A stretch of DNA of 64,000 nt, from contig CBDEVO010000003.1 in assembly GCA_965243615.1 (NCBI GenBank), positions 5,146,001 through 5,210,000 of the forward strand, written 5' to 3'. Numbering within the stretch: position 1 is the stretch's first letter; each line of letters starts with the position of its first letter. Both the position numbers and the translations under genes were made by a program. Under the pieces are notes generated by a model. That model ran no database searches and was not told where the DNA came from. It saw only the letters and a program-made list of their open reading frames with translations. The DNA is from JAJEEA01 sp965243615. Lineage in GTDB: Bacteria; Acidobacteriota; Vicinamibacteria; Vicinamibacterales; UBA8438. This document shows positions 23,694 through 32,760 of this stretch, piece by piece.

Positions 23694-26459
23694 ATGCCGC
23701 TCACTCCCGGCGCGCGAATCGGCATCTACCAGGTCACCGGCTCGCTCGGCGCCGGGGGCATGGGCGAGGTCCACCGCGCGCGCGACACCACCCTCGACCG
23801 CGACGTGGCGCTGAAGGTGCTGCCCGAGGCGTTCAGCGCCGACCCCGAGCGGCAGGCGCGCTTCGAGCGCGAGGCCAGGGTGCTGGCCTCGCTGAACCAC
23901 CCGAACATCGCGCAGATCTACGGCTTCGAGGAGAGCGGCGAGTCGCGGGCGCTGGTCCTCGAGCTGGTCGAGGGACCGACCGTCGCCGACCTCATCGAGC
24001 GCGGTCCCATCCCCCTCGACGACGCGCTGCAGATCGCGTGGCAGATCGCCTCGGCCCTGCAGGCGGCGCACGAGGCCGGCGTGGTGCACCGGGATCTCAA
24101 GCCGGCCAACGTCAAGGTGCGCGAGGACCGGACCGTCAAGGTGCTCGACTTCGGCCTCGCCAAGGCGCTCGACCCGGAGCCGGCGCCCGCGGAGGACGTG
24201 TCGCAGTCACCCACCCTCACCGTCTCGGCCACCCGCATGGGGGTGGTCATGGGGACGCCGTCCTACATGTCGCCCGAGCAGGCCGCCGGCACCGCCGTCG
24301 GCATCGGCACCGATCTCTGGTCGTTCGGCGTCGTGCTCTACGAGATGCTGGCCGGCGAGCGCCTGTTCGGGGGCGAGACGGTGCCCCACGTGCTGGCCCG
24401 GGTGCTCGACCGCGAGCTCGATCTGTCGAACCTGCCGCCGTCCACCCCCGCCCCCGTCAGGCGCGTGCTGCGCCGCTGCCTCGAAAGGGACCAGCGGCGG
24501 CGCATGCGGGACGCGGGCGAGGCGATCAGCGATCTGGAGGCGGCGCTGAAGCCGGAGGTGACAGCTTCCGACGGCGGGACCGCCGCAATCGCCCCACCAC
24601 CCCGGCCCGGGTGGCGGCAGCGGACCGCGTGGGCCGCCTTGGGCCTGGCCCTCGGCGCGGCCGCGGTGGGCGTGGCGCTCTGGAGCCCCGCGCCGCCGGC
24701 GCCGTCCGACGTCCGGCGCCTCTCCCTCGACCTGCCGTCGCCGATGGCGCGCGGCACCACCTTCGCGCTGTCGCCGGACGGCTCGACGCTGGCCTACGTC
24801 GGCCGCGACGGCCGGAACCGGCGCCTGATGGTCCGCCGCCTGGGCCAGGCCGACGCGCAACCGCTCGCGGGCGGCGAAGGCGCGCTCGACCCGTTCTTCT
24901 CGCCCGACGGGGCCTGGATCGGCTTCTTCGCGGGCGGCGGGCCGGGGGGACCGACGGACCGGCTCCAGCCCCGCTGGACTCTGATGAAGGCCCCCGCGGC
25001 CGGAGGGGCGCCGGTCGCGCTCGCCGAGAACGTCCCCGCCATCGGCGCGAGCTGGGGGGACGACGACCGCATCGTCATCGGCGCCCTCGGCGGCCTGCTG
25101 GGCGTGCCGGGCGACGGCGGCACGCCGGAGGCGTTGCTGCCCGCAGGAGCGGTCCCCGAGCTCGCCGCGTGCATGGCGCCCCACGTGCTTCCGGGCTCCT
25201 CGGCGCTGCTCTTCGTGGAGTTCGTGCCCGACGGAGAGTTGCAGCTCAAGGCGGTGGCCCTGCCGGCGGGGGAACCGCGCCTCGTGGCGTCGGCGGTCAC
25301 GGAAGCGACCTACGCGCCGACGGGCCACCTCCTGCTCCGCGAGGTCCGGCAGGCGCCCGGCCGGCGCGGGCACGCCAGCGCGACGCTCATGGCCGCCCCC
25401 TTCGACGCCGAGCGCCTGGAGCTGACCGGCCCGCCGGTCCCCGTCGTCCCCGACGCGGGCCTCAGCGCCTGGGCCGGCGACGGCACGCTCGTCTACACGG
25501 TCGACGCCTTCTATCCCGCCGAGAGCCGCCGGACGCTGGCCTGGGTGGACCGCGAGGGCGGCGAGGAGCCGCTGCCCGCGCCGCCGCGCGCGTACCGCAC
25601 GCCGCGCGTCTCGCCCGACGGCGGCCGGATCGCGCTGGCCGTCACCGCCGCCAACGGCAACGACGCCGACGTCGTCATCTACGACGTCGCCCGCGAGGCG
25701 TCCAACCGCCTGACCTTCGAGGGGTGGAACGTCAACCCGCTCTGGTCGCCGGACGGCCGGCGCGTCGTGTACACGACCGCCGGCGCCGACGGGTTCGGCC
25801 TGTTCCGGAGGGCGGCCGACGGCACGGGGCAGGCCGAGCGCCTGACCTCGACCGGACGGATGCAGACGGGGGCGGCGTGGGTGGAGGCCTCCGACACCCT
25901 CGTGGTCTCGCACGCGGCCGGCATGACCGACGTGGACATTCACCGGCTGCCGCTCGACGGCGGGGCCTCCGAGCCGCTGATCGCGACCGCCTTCGCGGAA
26001 GCGCTGCCGGCCGTCTCCCCCGACGGCCGCTGGATCGCCTACCAGTCGAACGAGTCGGGTCCTCCCGCCGTCTTCGTGCGGCCGTTCCCCGACGTCGGCG
26101 GCGGCAAGTGGCAGGTGTCGCAGGGCCCCGGCCTCGCGCCGGCGTGGTCCCGAGACGGCCGGGAGCTCTTCTACGTCGCCGTCGGTCCGGACGGCAGGGC
26201 GATGATGGCGGTCGAGTACGACGGCGACCCGTCGTTCACCTGGTCGCGCCCCGAGAGGCTGTTCGGGCTGTCCGGCCGCATGGACTTCGGGATGGCGGCG
26301 GCCAGCCGGCAGTGGGACGTGGCGCCGACCGGCGATCGGTTCCTCGTGACCAAGGAGGACGAGGACGCACCCGGAGACGACCCGCGCCAGGGGCCGACGG
26401 AGCTCGTCTACGTCGCCAACTGGTTCACCGAGCTCGCCGAGCGGGTGCCGATTCCCTGA
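23694..26459 (+). CDS. Membrane Ser/Thr protein kinase with extracytoplasmic TolB/WD40-like propeller
   Basis: 921 residues. Kinase domain at 10-285: glycine loop LGAGGMGEV, K41, E60, catalytic HRDLKPAN (D134), DFG 152-154 and GTPSYMSPEQ. A single transmembrane helix follows at about 312-332 (ALGLALGAAAVGVALW). The C-terminal ~580 residues form a TolB/WD40-type propeller with repeated blocks such as ALSPDGSTLAYVGRDG, FFSPDGAWIGFF, RVSPDGGRIALAV and AVSPDGRWIAYQSNESG. This architecture is very common in Acidobacteria; the propeller probably senses an external ligand. No dedicated target gene is evident nearby. Confidence 0.92.
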   Translation: MPLTPGARIGIYQVTGSLGAGGMGEVHRARDTTLDRDVALKVLPEAFSADPERQARFEREARVLASLNHPNIAQIYGFEESGESRALVLELVEGPTVADLIERGPIPLDDALQIAWQIASALQAAHEAGVVHRDLKPANVKVREDRTVKVLDFGLAKALDPEPAPAEDVSQSPTLTVSATRMGVVMGTPSYMSPEQAAGTAVGIGTDLWSFGVVLYEMLAGERLFGGETVPHVLARVLDRELDLSNLPPSTPAPVRRVLRRCLERDQRRRMRDAGEAISDLEAALKPEVTASDGGTAAIAPPPRPGWRQRTAWAALGLALGAAAVGVALWSPAPPAPSDVRRLSLDLPSPMARGTTFALSPDGSTLAYVGRDGRNRRLMVRRLGQADAQPLAGGEGALDPFFSPDGAWIGFFAGGGPGGPTDRLQPRWTLMKAPAAGGAPVALAENVPAIGASWGDDDRIVIGALGGLLGVPGDGGTPEALLPAGAVPELAACMAPHVLPGSSALLFVEFVPDGELQLKAVALPAGEPRLVASAVTEATYAPTGHLLLREVRQAPGRRGHASATLMAAPFDAERLELTGPPVPVVPDAGLSAWAGDGTLVYTVDAFYPAESRRTLAWVDREGGEEPLPAPPRAYRTPRVSPDGGRIALAVTAANGNDADVVIYDVAREASNRLTFEGWNVNPLWSPDGRRVVYTTAGADGFGLFRRAADGTGQAERLTSTGRMQTGAAWVEASDTLVVSHAAGMTDVDIHRLPLDGGASEPLIATAFAEALPAVSPDGRWIAYQSNESGPPAVFVRPFPDVGGGKWQVSQGPGLAPAWSRDGRELFYVAVGPDGRAMMAVEYDGDPSFTWSRPERLFGLSGRMDFGMAAASRQWDVAPTGDRFLVTKEDEDAPGDDPRQGPTELVYVANWFTELAERVPIP

Positions 26460-26790
26460 GGACGCCGACGGGAACCGCCGGCCGTCTGCGAAGTGCGCGA
26501 AACGGCAGCACGCGGGCCGCGCCGGTTCCTGTCGGCGAGTCCGTATCGATCGCTGCCCCAAGCGACCCTTGCCGCCCCTCCCCGCGATGGGCCCAACGTG
26601 CTCGCAGGCAGTATCCGTGACGACGGTTCGCGCGTCCCATCGAGCCGCGCGCCGGTCTCGAGCGCGGCGCGGGCTCCACCACCGGCGCACGACGGTTCTC
26701 CTTGCGGCCGCCGCCCTGTGGTAAAAGCAATCCCTTGGGGCGACTGTACCCCCTGCACGCACGCGACCCGGGCCGCCAAGGAGATCCCGA
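26460..26790. other. Intergenic region
   Basis: 331 bp between the kinase and cytochrome-monooxygenase genes, same strand. Only the AAGGAG ribosome-binding site just before 26791 stands out; no gene or terminator recognised. Confidence 0.4.
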
Positions 26791-28107
26791 ATGAAGCTCA
26801 CGCGCACGCTCGCCGCTCTTCTCGCGTTCGGCATCGTCTCGGCCTTCGCCGCCACCGGCCACGCCGAGAACGGCGCGGAGGCCGTGACCTACTACAAGGA
26901 CGTGCTGCCGATCATGCAGGAGAACTGCCAGACCTGCCATCGGCCGTCGGGCGCCAACATCAGCGGGCTCGTCGCCCCGATGTCGTTCATGGACTACCGC
27001 GAGACGCGGCCCTGGGCCCGCTCGATCGCCAGCAAGGTCGAGTCGCGCGAGATGCCGCCGTGGTTCGCCTCGGCCCCCAAGGGCGTGTTCGAGAACGAGC
27101 GCGGCCTGACCGACGCCGAGATCGACACCATTCTGAGCTGGGTCGCGGCCGGCGCGCCCGCGGGCGACATGGCCCATGCCCCGCCGGCCCGGCAGTTCGC
27201 GGAGGACGCCAACGAGGGCTGGAGCCTGGGCACCCCCGACTTCGTCGTCAAGATGCCCGAGCCGTATCTGGTCGCGGACGACATCTACGACATCAACATC
27301 ACGTTCTATACGGAGCTCACCGAGGACATCCTGCCCGAGGACACCTGGGTCAAGGGCTGGGAGTTCCGGGTCGGCGACAACCAGATCACCCACCACATGT
27401 GCTCGTCGATGATCGCGCCCGGCGCGTTCATCCCCGAGGGCGCGGTGGAGGACGAGGGCGCCGACGTGGCCGGCAGCCAGCTCCTGAGCTGCGTGGCCGA
27501 GGGCGGCGAGCCCGACATGCTGCCCGAGGGCTTCGGCGTGCTGCTCGAGACGGGGTCGAGCATCTCGTTCAACATGCACTACCACAAGGAGCCGGCCGAG
27601 GGCTCGGCCGTCTGGAGCAACCCCGAGATCGCGTTCTGGGTCGCCGACGAGCCGGTGCAGCACAAGGTGATCAACGACACCCTCTACAACCGCGGGTTCG
27701 AGATTCCGCCCAATCACCCGAACTACCGCGTGGGGTCGTCGCGCGTCCTTGAGAAGGACACCCTGGTGCTGACCTACTGGCCGCACGCCCACCTGCGGGC
27801 CGTCGCCGCGCGCTACACCGCGTTCTACCCCGACGGCACCGAGGAGTTGCTGCTCGACGTGCCGCACTACGACCAGAGCTGGCAGGTGACCTACAAGTAC
27901 AAGGAGCCGAAGCTGCTGCCGAAGGGCACCCGTATCGACGTCGACTTCTGGTACGACAACACCGCGGAGCGCGCGTCTCGCCGCAGCTTCAACCCGAACC
28001 GCTTCGTGGGCTACGGGCCGCGGACCGACGACGAGATGTCGCTCGGGTTCATCGGCTACGCCGAGGTCGACGAGCCCGCGGCGATGCCGACCACCGACAA
28101 CGACTGA
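26791..28107 (+). CDS. Exported cytochrome c-copper type II monooxygenase-like protein
   Basis: 438 residues, strong AAGGAG site, signal peptide 1-25. Residues 30-125 are a cytochrome c-like domain with CQTCH (C46-H50) and the REMPPW signature common to its exported relatives. Residues 150-430 resemble the ascorbate-dependent copper monooxygenase (PHM) fold, with candidate copper ligands HH201-202, H263 and H265 (NMHYHKE) and H332/H334 (PHAHLR). Family members are suspected copper-dependent oxygenases fed by the fused cytochrome, but substrates are unproven. A terminator follows at 28141. Confidence 0.8.
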   Translation: MKLTRTLAALLAFGIVSAFAATGHAENGAEAVTYYKDVLPIMQENCQTCHRPSGANISGLVAPMSFMDYRETRPWARSIASKVESREMPPWFASAPKGVFENERGLTDAEIDTILSWVAAGAPAGDMAHAPPARQFAEDANEGWSLGTPDFVVKMPEPYLVADDIYDINITFYTELTEDILPEDTWVKGWEFRVGDNQITHHMCSSMIAPGAFIPEGAVEDEGADVAGSQLLSCVAEGGEPDMLPEGFGVLLETGSSISFNMHYHKEPAEGSAVWSNPEIAFWVADEPVQHKVINDTLYNRGFEIPPNHPNYRVGSSRVLEKDTLVLTYWPHAHLRAVAARYTAFYPDGTEELLLDVPHYDQSWQVTYKYKEPKLLPKGTRIDVDFWYDNTAERASRRSFNPNRFVGYGPRTDDEMSLGFIGYAEVDEPAAMPTTDND

Positions 28108-28140
28108 CGGCCGTCAACCGCCGTTTCGACGTTTCACGAC

Positions 28141-28174
28141 AGGGCGGGGCCGATTGGTCCCGCCCTCGCTTTTT
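28141..28174 (+). terminator. Rho-independent terminator
   Basis: An 11-bp stem with one G-U pair (28141-28151 with 28156-28166), loop GATT, then CGC and five T (28170-28174). It lies 33 bp after the cytochrome-monooxygenase stop. Confidence 0.88.
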
Positions 28175-28228
28175 CTGCGGGAGCCTCTCGTTCCGACGGA
28201 ACATCTCGACTCTGCGGGGAATATCGCC

Positions 28229-29524
28229 ATGTCGACCATCGGTGACCGTCATCCTGTCCGTTCCGGCCGGCGCAGGCTCCCGGGCGCGGGCCCAACCCTG
28301 CTCGCGGCGAGCCTCACCGCCCTGGCGGCCTTGCACGCCGACGCCCAGACGCCGCCCCCCACCGAGGAGGCGGACGGGCTGGTGCACGCTTTGCTGGTGC
28401 TGGAGGGGCAGGAGGTCGACATCGCGTTCCCGGCCGACCTGAGCGCGGACGGCCCCGCCTACGCAGAGCTGCTCGCGGGCGCTCCGGTGCGCCTCGGGAC
28501 GTTCGAAGGACATCGCGCCCTGCGAATCGGAACCCTCGCGGCAGATCTCGAGGCGCTGGCCGCGGAACGGGCGGCGGCCGCGGCACGAATCGCGGCCGAA
28601 GCGCGGGAAGCCGCGGCGGCGCAGGGGGAGCCGGCCGAGGAAGAGACCGCGGAGGAGTCCGATGAAGGGGCCACCGCCGAGCCGGAGCCGGCCGAGCCGC
28701 CCGATCCCGAACTGTGGATCGCGCGGGGCGCCGAAGGCTGGCGCCTGGAGATCCGGACCGCCGGCATGACCGGGAGCGACGGCGGGACCGTCCACGTCGT
28801 GCCGTTGCAGCATCGAGAGGCCGACGCATCGCCGGTGTTCACCGCCTCGGCGCATGCCACCGCGGCCGAGACGGGCCGGCTCGAGCTTCGCTGGGGGCGC
28901 CAGGAGTGGAGCAGCGACTTCCGCTTCGACGAGCTGCCGCCGCCGCCCCGCCGGCCGCGGGTCTCCGGACGCGGGACCGCCCGCCAGGCCGCGGACGACA
29001 ACACCCCGACGGCCCGGAACAACATGCTCAACGAGCGCAACGAGACGGCCCTGGTGCTGCCGGACGGAGCGCGCATCTCAATGCTCTACTGGAAGGGCAT
29101 CGACGTCGAGGACGAGGACTACCCGCGCATCGCGGACACCCCGGACGGGGCCGTCGTCGAGACGATCCGCGCCCCCGTCCTCCGCCTCAAGTCCGACGTC
29201 TCCCTGCGCTTCGGCGGCGCCGACGTCCCCACCGGCAACCTCGCCCCCGGGTTCGCCGGCGCCTACGGCGTCTGGCTGCGCCGCGACGGCGCCGGCTGGC
29301 GCTTCGTGTTCAACCACGAGCCCGACTCCTGGGGCACGCAGCACGATCCGGACTTCGACGCCGGCGAGACCCCGGTCGAGTACTCCCGCACGGCCGGGTC
29401 CTTCCGGCCCCTCGGCGCCACCCTCGTCCCCACCGGCGGCGACCGCGGCCGCCTCGTCGTCCACTGGGGCCCCCACGAGTGGGCCGCCGACTTCACGGTC
29501 GTGCGGGACGCGGCCGACCGATAG
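28229..29524 (+). CDS. Exported protein with two DUF2911-like repeats
   Basis: 431 residues from ATG 28229; the frame is open earlier but only this start gives a plausible exported N-terminus (LLAASLTALAALHADAQ). An Ala/Glu-rich, probably helical linker at about 110-165 separates the start from the body. Two segments end in similar strands, RLELRWGRQEWSSDF and RLVVHWGPHEWAADF, which resemble the conserved tryptophan strand of DUF2911. The second half also has FNHEPDSWGTQHDPDFD, a hallmark of that family. DUF2911 proteins are exported and uncharacterised. The first half is more diverged. Confidence 0.65.
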   Translation: MSTIGDRHPVRSGRRRLPGAGPTLLAASLTALAALHADAQTPPPTEEADGLVHALLVLEGQEVDIAFPADLSADGPAYAELLAGAPVRLGTFEGHRALRIGTLAADLEALAAERAAAAARIAAEAREAAAAQGEPAEEETAEESDEGATAEPEPAEPPDPELWIARGAEGWRLEIRTAGMTGSDGGTVHVVPLQHREADASPVFTASAHATAAETGRLELRWGRQEWSSDFRFDELPPPPRRPRVSGRGTARQAADDNTPTARNNMLNERNETALVLPDGARISMLYWKGIDVEDEDYPRIADTPDGAVVETIRAPVLRLKSDVSLRFGGADVPTGNLAPGFAGAYGVWLRRDGAGWRFVFNHEPDSWGTQHDPDFDAGETPVEYSRTAGSFRPLGATLVPTGGDRGRLVVHWGPHEWAADFTVVRDAADR

Positions 29525-29572
29525 AGGCAGTGTCCCCGCCCGACACGACACCGGTCGCCGGCATGGCTCGCT

Positions 29573-29611
29573 TCGTGTAAATCGTTCGACAACATCGTAG
29601 AATTCACACGA
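29573..29611 (+). promoter_or_regulatory. Promoter/inverted repeat of the AAA_14 gene, possible leaderless start
   Basis: TCGTGTAAAT (29573-29582) and ATTCACACGA (29602-29611) are inverted repeats matching at 9 of 10 positions. A TAGAAT -10-like hexamer (29598-29603) lies seven bases before the ATG at 29611, with no Shine-Dalgarno between. This suggests a leaderless transcript and possible autoregulation. Confidence 0.45.
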
Positions 29612-30795
29612 TGTGGATCGACCGCCAGATCGAGGCACTCCTGTTGCAGCGGGCGGTGACACGGCCCGTCGTGGTGTTGACGGGCGCCCGCCAAACCGGG
29701 AAAACCAGCCTGATGCGTCGGCTGTTCCCGGACCATGGGTTCGTCACCCTCGACCTGCCGAGCGAGGCGGAACAGGCCGAGCGGGACCCGGCCACCTTCC
29801 TCGCGCGCCATCCGCCCCCCGTGGTCATCGACGAGGTGCAGTACGCGCCGGGGCTCTTCCGCCATCTGAAGGCGGCGGTCGACCAAGAGCGTGGGCGATA
29901 CGGCGCCTTCCTGCTGACCGGATCGCAGCCGCTCGGCCTGATGAAGTCCGTCTCCGACTCCCTGGCCGGCCGCGCGGCCGTCATCGCGCTCGAGCCGCTC
30001 TCGTTCGCGGAGGCGAGGACCGCGCATCCCGGTCTCGCCGTCGAGGAGTTCGTGGTGCGGGGCGGCTTCCCCGAGCTGTACGAGAACCGCGAGATCGAAC
30101 CGGAGGGGTTCTACCGCTCGTACGTGGCGACCTACCTGGAGCGGGACCTCCGGCAGTCCCTCCAGGTCGCGAACCTGCGCGACTTCGAACGCTTCCTGCG
30201 CGCCGCGGCGCTGCGTACCGCGCAACTGCTCAATCGCGCCGATCTCGCCCGCGACACCGGCATCGCGGGCTCGACCGCCGGCGCCTGGCTGTCCGCGCTG
30301 GAGGCGTCCCACCAGCTCATGCTGCTGGAGCCCTGGTTCGCGAACCGGACGAAGACGCTCATCAAGCGGCCGAAGCTCTACGTACGCGATCCGGGCCTGG
30401 CGGCGTTCCTGTGCGGGGTGCAGTCGGTCGAGGCGCTACGGACCTCGCCACTCGCCGGGGCGCTGTGGGAGACGTTCGTCTGCGCCGAGATCCGCCGCGC
30501 CCAGTCGAACCGGCGCGGCGGCTGGGACTTCCACTTCTGGGGCGACCGCGCCCGCGAGGCCGACTTCCTGCTGCACCGCGCGGGCATCTTCCATCTCGCG
30601 GACGCGAAGTGGACCGAGCACCCGAACACCCGCGACGCCGGCCCGCTACGGACGATCGCCCGTGCCCTGCCCGTCGGCGCCGTCCGCTCCCTGTCGATCT
30701 TCTGCCGCGCGCCGAACCCCTACCCGCTGGACGATGCCGGCGACGCGCACGCCGTGCCGCTCGACACGCCGGCCGCGCTCGCCGCCTGGACGTAG
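29611..30795 (+). CDS. AAA_14/DUF4143 ATP-binding protein
   Basis: 394 residues. ATPase domain with Walker A GARQTGKT (25-32), Walker B VVIDEV (71-76) and sensor segment LLTGSQ, then a DUF4143 C-terminal domain (about 190-345). The latter has a PD-(D/E)XK-like signature: WGDRAREADFLLH, then LADAKWT. The family is widespread, often mobile, and lacks a settled function; a DNA-processing or TA-like role has been proposed. It has its own upstream inverted repeat and no obvious partner. A second, distant member lies at 43809-45119. Confidence 0.85.
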   Translation: MWIDRQIEALLLQRAVTRPVVVLTGARQTGKTSLMRRLFPDHGFVTLDLPSEAEQAERDPATFLARHPPPVVIDEVQYAPGLFRHLKAAVDQERGRYGAFLLTGSQPLGLMKSVSDSLAGRAAVIALEPLSFAEARTAHPGLAVEEFVVRGGFPELYENREIEPEGFYRSYVATYLERDLRQSLQVANLRDFERFLRAAALRTAQLLNRADLARDTGIAGSTAGAWLSALEASHQLMLLEPWFANRTKTLIKRPKLYVRDPGLAAFLCGVQSVEALRTSPLAGALWETFVCAEIRRAQSNRRGGWDFHFWGDRAREADFLLHRAGIFHLADAKWTEHPNTRDAGPLRTIARALPVGAVRSLSIFCRAPNPYPLDDAGDAHAVPLDTPAALAAWT

Positions 30796-30909
30796 CGCCG
30801 ACGCCTCACTGGCGGACCTCGCCACTGACAGGAGTATCATCGCCCAACGGGTCACGGCGGCTCGACGGCACGGATCGCCAGCGCATCGGAATGCGGGAGA
30901 TGAAGTGTC

Positions 30910-31572
30910 ATGAACGATGAGTTCCCGGGACCGTCGGCGGCGTCGAGCTATCCGGCGCGGCTGCAGATCGACTATCCAGAGGACGGGCTGGACCGCCTCA
31001 CGACCGCGTTCCGCCTGTTCTTCGCAATTCCGATCGTCGTGGTGGCGGCGCTGCTGACCGGCGACCGGGTCGAACCGGGGCAGGACGAGGCGGTGGAGGG
31101 CGCCAGGACCGTGATCTCCACGGGCGGCTTCCTGTTCTTTCCCGCGCTGCTCATGATCCTGTTCCGCCGCAAGTACCCCCGCTGGTGGTTCGACTGGAAC
31201 CTCGAGCTGAGCCGCTTCACGACCCGTGTGGGCGCCTACGTCCTGCTGCTCCGCGACGAGTACCCCTCGACCGACGAGGGCCAGGCCGTCCACCTCGATC
31301 TGGACTACCCCGACGCCGCGCGCGACCTCAACCGCTGGCTGCCCCTGGTCAAGTGGCTGCTCGCGGTCCCGCACTACGTCATGCTCGTGCTGCTCGGAGT
31401 GGTCACCTTCGTGCTGGTGATCTTCGCCTGGCTCGCGATCCTCGTCACGGGCCGCTATCCGCGGGAGATCTTCGACTTCGTGGTCGGCGTGTCGCGTTGG
31501 ACGTGGCGGGTGCACGCCTACGCGATCCTCCTCGCGACCGACCGCTACCCGCCGTTCAGCCTCGATCCCTGA
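30910..31572 (+). CDS. DUF4389 membrane protein
   Basis: 220 residues. DUF4389 pattern: YPARLQIDYPEDGLDRLTTAFRLFFAIP, then a repeated unit from about 110. Predicted membrane segments are FFAIPIVVVAALL, ISTGGFLFFPALLMILF and the long hydrophobic stretch around HYVMLVLLGVVTFVLVIF. YPREIFDFVVGVSRW and TDRYPPFSL are characteristic motifs. An inner-membrane protein of unknown function; start supported by a weak purine-rich site. Confidence 0.82.
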   Translation: MNDEFPGPSAASSYPARLQIDYPEDGLDRLTTAFRLFFAIPIVVVAALLTGDRVEPGQDEAVEGARTVISTGGFLFFPALLMILFRRKYPRWWFDWNLELSRFTTRVGAYVLLLRDEYPSTDEGQAVHLDLDYPDAARDLNRWLPLVKWLLAVPHYVMLVLLGVVTFVLVIFAWLAILVTGRYPREIFDFVVGVSRWTWRVHAYAILLATDRYPPFSLDP

Positions 31573-31613
31573 GGCGCGTGGGTGAGAGGAACCGGGCGGC
31601 GGAGACCGGCCGG

Positions 31614-32177
31614 CTACGCGAACGTGAAGACGCGGGCGGCGTCGAACGTCAGATCGGGCAGCAGGACCGACCGCACGGTGTCTCTTGCCGACGCCGCCTG
31701 CGCTCGGCGGTAGGCGCCGGCGGCAAGGACGCACACCTCGATCTGCCGGCTGAAGGGATCGACGATCCAGTACTCGGGCACGCCGTATCGCGCGAACATC
31801 CGCATCTTCCGCCCGCGGTCCACGGCCGCGGTCGATGGTGAGAGCACCTCCACGGCGATGTCCGGCGCCGCCCGCGTCACCGCGTACGGCCGCACGAGAT
31901 GACGCCGCTCGGCCCGGAAGAACACGACATCCGGCTGCACCACATCCTTCTCGTCGAGGACGATGTCGAGAGGCGCAACCAGAGCCAGCCCCCCAGACCG
32001 GTGCCCGTACTCGTTCAACAGCGTGAAGATCTCGCCCGCAGCGATCTGGTGAGCCGGGAACGGGGACGGGACCACGACGAGCTCTCCCCCGTGGATCTCG
32101 TAACGGCGCCCGTCGTCGGGCATGACGAGCAGGTCGCTGTAGCCGACCGACGGCTGCACGTCCCCCATGGGCGCCAT
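31614..32177 (-). CDS. Uma2-family (DUF820) putative endonuclease
   Basis: 187 residues from ATG 32177, which has a GGGGG purine run upstream; ATG 32168 is an alternative. Typical Uma2 blocks: DGRRYEIHGGELVV, QPDVVFF, APDIAVEVLSPST, MRMFARYGVPEYWIVDP. The fold is a restriction-endonuclease-like PD-(D/E)XK core with the acidic residues in the last three blocks. Uma2 genes occur in many copies in cyanobacteria and acidobacteria, and their in vivo role is unclear. Confidence 0.85.
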   Translation of the reverse strand: MAPMGDVQPSVGYSDLLVMPDDGRRYEIHGGELVVVPSPFPAHQIAAGEIFTLLNEYGHRSGGLALVAPLDIVLDEKDVVQPDVVFFRAERRHLVRPYAVTRAAPDIAVEVLSPSTAAVDRGRKMRMFARYGVPEYWIVDPFSRQIEVCVLAAGAYRRAQAASARDTVRSVLLPDLTFDAARVFTFA

Positions 32178-32760
32178 CGTATCACCCCCTACAGGGCGAA
32201 ACCCATGCCAGCCCGGCGCACGCCCCGGCGCCCCCGAGGCCGCGTCGCCCGCGTCCGCCGCGTGGCGGGCGCCAACGCGGCGAGTCCTGCGCGACGCCGG
32301 GACACCCGGCGGGCAGCAAGGATACGGGTCAAAGGTCCTGCGCCATCGACAGGCGCGACCCGGCAACCGAACACTCGCCGAGCCGCTGAATCGAACGTCA
32401 ACCGGTGTTCCCCCCCGGATGCGACCGGTCGCGTCCTCGATAGCAGCTCCGACCTCAGACATGTTCCTTGCCAACGGACTCCGGTCTCCCGACTTCAGGC
32501 GGCGGCCGAGGATCGTCCGCCTTGCGAAGGTCGGCGAATGGATCATCGAGTGCGAAACGGCGGCGATCTGATGGCCCGAGTCCTCGACGCGGGAAAGGCA
32601 AGCCGCTGATCCCGCTGGCGCTTCATGAGAAGGGCCGGCGCATGTGGGTCGACGACGGGTCGGGTGAAGTGCGACGCGCCCTACGGCCCGGCCGAGATGA
32701 GGAACCTCCCGCTGCGCCCCTTCCACCCCACGCGATGCGCGGGCTTCGGCGTCGGACGGT
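32178..32760. other. 583-bp gap without a convincing gene
   Basis: Several frames are open but none has a start site, codon character or similarity I can defend. Short protein-like patches (for example FRRRPRIVRLAKVGEWIIE near 32500) may be relics of lost genes. Confidence 0.4.

Noticed and set aside
32610..32680. GKPLIPLALHEKGRR-like peptide resembling tyrosine recombinase fragments
   Set aside because: Only a dozen residues with no catalytic Arg/His/Tyr residues, start site or neighbouring integrase signature; too short to call a relic.
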